A stretch of DNA of 7,289 nt. Origin: Pseudomonadota bacterium (lineage in GTDB: Bacteria > Cyanobacteriota > Vampirovibrionia > LMEP-6097). This document shows, piece by piece, positions 5,485 through 7,289 of this stretch. Under the pieces are notes generated by a model that was not told the DNA's origin, made no database searches, and was given only the letters and a program-made list of their open reading frames with translations. Both the position numbers and the translations under genes were made by a program. Where the stretch lies: contig RFQS01000115.1 of the NCBI GenBank assembly GCA_009924885.1, positions 1 to 7,289 of the forward strand, read 5' to 3'. The stretch's first letter is position 1. The number at the start of each line of letters is the position of its first letter.

Positions 5485-7289
5485 ATGGGTATATTAACAG
5501 CACTACACCATATTACACACTACAGCTATGATAGACCTATTAAGCTTGGCATGCAGACTATTAGATTGCGCCCAGCACCTCATTGTAGATCACATATTCA
5601 ATCTTATTCACTAAAAGTCTTGCCTGAAAAACATTTTATAAATTGGCAACAAGACCCTTTTGGAAATTACTTAGCAAGATTAGTCTTTCCAGAAGAGACT
5701 AAAGAATTTTCGGTTGAAGTTGACCTAATTACAGAACTTAGAGTTTTTAACCCATTTGATTTTTTCCTAGAAGATTACGCTGAGAAATTTCCTTTCTCCT
5801 ATAGTGCGGAATTAAAAGAGGAGCTATCGCCATATTTAGAAATTAAGGAAAATGGCAGCTTACTTAAGGCTTGGCTAAAGGATTTCACAGAATCGATCCA
5901 GATCAATAAAGGCACTAAGTTAAACACTATAGATTTCTTAGTAGCCATAAATAGTGAACTAAACAAATCATTAAAATATGTGATTCGCTTAGAAGAAGGT
6001 ATTCAGAACTGTGAAGAAACTCTCAAGCTTAAAAGTGGCTCATGCAGAGACTCTGCATGGTTACTTTGCCAAGCAATGCGCCACCTTGGCTTAGCGACTC
6101 GCTTTGCCTCTGGTTATCTCATCCAATTAAAAGCTGATATTAAATCTCTTGATGGACCATCTGGCACAGACCATGATTTTACTGATTTACATGCTTGGAC
6201 TGAAGTCTATTTACCTGGTGCTGGCTGGATAGGACTAGATCCTACATCTGGTCTCTTCACGGGTGAAGGTCATATACCTCTGTGTTGTACTCCGAACCCT
6301 TCTAGCGCTGCTCCCATCAGTGGCTTGCTTGAAGCTTGTGATAGCAGCTTACATCACGAAATGACTATAACTCGTATTCATGAAGACAGGCGAGTCACCA
6401 AGCCATATTCAGACCATGAATGGAACAGCATTGACCTGCTTGGAAAAGCTATAGATAAAGATCTAAGTAAATCTAAAATTGAGCTCACTATGGGTGGGGA
6501 ACCGACTTTCGTCTCTCTTGATAATCGCTCTGGTTCTGAATGGAATTTCACAGCTCTCAGTGATGAAAAGAAACAGCTTGGGGAAAAGCTTCTGCTATCT
6601 CTAAAAGAAAGATTTCAGCCTAATGCTCTAATACAAGTGAGTCAAGGGAAATGGTATCCAGGTGAAATATTACCTCGCTGGGCTATGCACTGCTTCTGGC
6701 GTAAGGATGCTGAACCTATTTGGGCTAACACTGGTTTAATTAAAATATCTGCTAATGAAACTAAATCTAAAAAAGAGAAAAGCAGCAGTTCACTAGAAAA
6801 CAGTAAAGTCTTTTTAGAAAAATTAACTGGAAAGCTGTCTATACCATCATCCTATGTTATTCCAGCTTTCGAAGACACTATCTATTATCTCTGGCAAGAA
6901 AATAAAATACCCATAGAGAAAGAGATTTTAGAGTCTAATACCTATGAAGCTACTGAGCGTAAGCGTTTACAGAATTTACTTGATAAAAATCTGAATCAAG
7001 AAGTGGGCTACGTTCTACCATTACATTTCTCACCAAGAAGACAGAAATGGATTAGTAATAAATGGGAGTTTAAGAACCAAAGGCTCACATTAGGAATAGG
7101 AGATTCACCTATAGGTTTACGCCTCCCTCTTCAGAGCCTTCCCACTGTGATAGCCCCAGATGGTGAATTTTTACTAAAACCTAGCCCTTATGAGCAGAAA
7201 GCCCAACTTGCTTCTTATAGTCAGCTACGGAGCAAGATCTTAAAAAATCCAAAGAAAAATATTCACGACAAGGATTTTAAAGACGACCC
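5485..7289 (+). CDS. large transglutaminase-DUF2126 protein, 3' end beyond the window
   Basis: The frame is open from the ATG at 5485 to the right edge: 601 complete codons plus two bases. Relatives are usually about 1,100 residues, so roughly half is seen. A transglutaminase N-terminal domain (about 3-90, with HYSYDRP at 12-18 and TIRLRPAP at 25-32) precedes a core with an apparently complete triad: C187 (GSCRDSAWLL), H236 (DLHAWTEVYLP) and D252 (GLDPTSG). DUF2126 begins near 330 with MGGEPTFVSLD (336-346), then GKWYPGEILPRWA (388-400), FWRKDAEPIW (404-413), GYVLPL (508-513) and GDSPIGLRLPLQSLP (539-553). The transglutaminase part probably cleaves or transfers amide bonds; DUF2126 has no established activity that I know of. 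A Lys/Ser-rich stretch at 427-436 is probably a surface loop. There is no signal peptide. The gene is divergent from the ATP-grasp operon but belongs to the same known neighbourhood. Confidence 0.93.
   Translation, partial: MGILTALHHITHYSYDRPIKLGMQTIRLRPAPHCRSHIQSYSLKVLPEKHFINWQQDPFGNYLARLVFPEETKEFSVEVDLITELRVFNPFDFFLEDYAEKFPFSYSAELKEELSPYLEIKENGSLLKAWLKDFTESIQINKGTKLNTIDFLVAINSELNKSLKYVIRLEEGIQNCEETLKLKSGSCRDSAWLLCQAMRHLGLATRFASGYLIQLKADIKSLDGPSGTDHDFTDLHAWTEVYLPGAGWIGLDPTSGLFTGEGHIPLCCTPNPSSAAPISGLLEACDSSLHHEMTITRIHEDRRVTKPYSDHEWNSIDLLGKAIDKDLSKSKIELTMGGEPTFVSLDNRSGSEWNFTALSDEKKQLGEKLLLSLKERFQPNALIQVSQGKWYPGEILPRWAMHCFWRKDAEPIWANTGLIKISANETKSKKEKSSSSLENSKVFLEKLTGKLSIPSSYVIPAFEDTIYYLWQENKIPIEKEILESNTYEATERKRLQNLLDKNLNQEVGYVLPLHFSPRRQKWISNKWEFKNQRLTLGIGDSPIGLRLPLQSLPTVIAPDGEFLLKPSPYEQKAQLASYSQLRSKILKNPKKNIHDKDFKDD

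Noticed and set aside
1..7289. Mobile elements, CRISPR arrays, tRNA or rRNA genes, riboswitches
   Set aside because: No transposase-like protein, terminal inverted repeats, spaced direct repeats, or RNA gene signature was seen on either strand; the spacers are too short to hold a riboswitch.

Overview
The window is AT-rich bacterial DNA, by eye under 40% G+C. Genes are packed with short spacers, Shine-Dalgarno-like start sites and sigma70-type promoter candidates. This fits a Gram-negative bacterium of low G+C; the lineage cannot be fixed from the sequence alone. No tRNA, rRNA, CRISPR array, insertion sequence or long repeat was seen.

Five protein genes fill almost all of it. Reading leftward from a 97-base divergent spacer (5388-5484), the minus strand carries four: a 606-residue fusion of a class II glutamine amidotransferase-like (Ntn) domain to a transglutaminase (3567-5387), a circularly permuted ATP-grasp protein of the COG2308/DUF404-DUF407 family (2084-3544), an alpha-E/DUF403 protein (1130-2083), and a class I SAM-dependent methyltransferase that runs off the left edge (1-1071). 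Rightward from the same spacer, the plus strand carries the first 601 codons of a large transglutaminase-DUF2126 protein that runs off the right edge (5485-7289).

The ATP-grasp, alpha-E, transglutaminase and DUF2126 proteins form a recurrent bacterial gene neighbourhood. Comparative genomics (Iyer, Aravind and colleagues, work on amidoligases) predicted that it makes or modifies peptides or peptide-like metabolites: the ATP-grasp enzyme would form amide bonds, while transglutaminase and Ntn-fold partners would cut or transfer them. To my knowledge the product is not established. The most interesting features here are the Ntn domain, whose usual nucleophile Cys is Ser and whose oxyanion-hole Asn is Lys, the methyltransferase at the end of the operon, and an 11-base perfect palindrome that supplies candidate -10 elements to both divergent transcripts.

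The first three minus-strand genes look like one tight operon, with a 22-base gap and then a TAA-ATG junction with no gap. The methyltransferase follows after 58 bases that contain a plausible promoter of its own.
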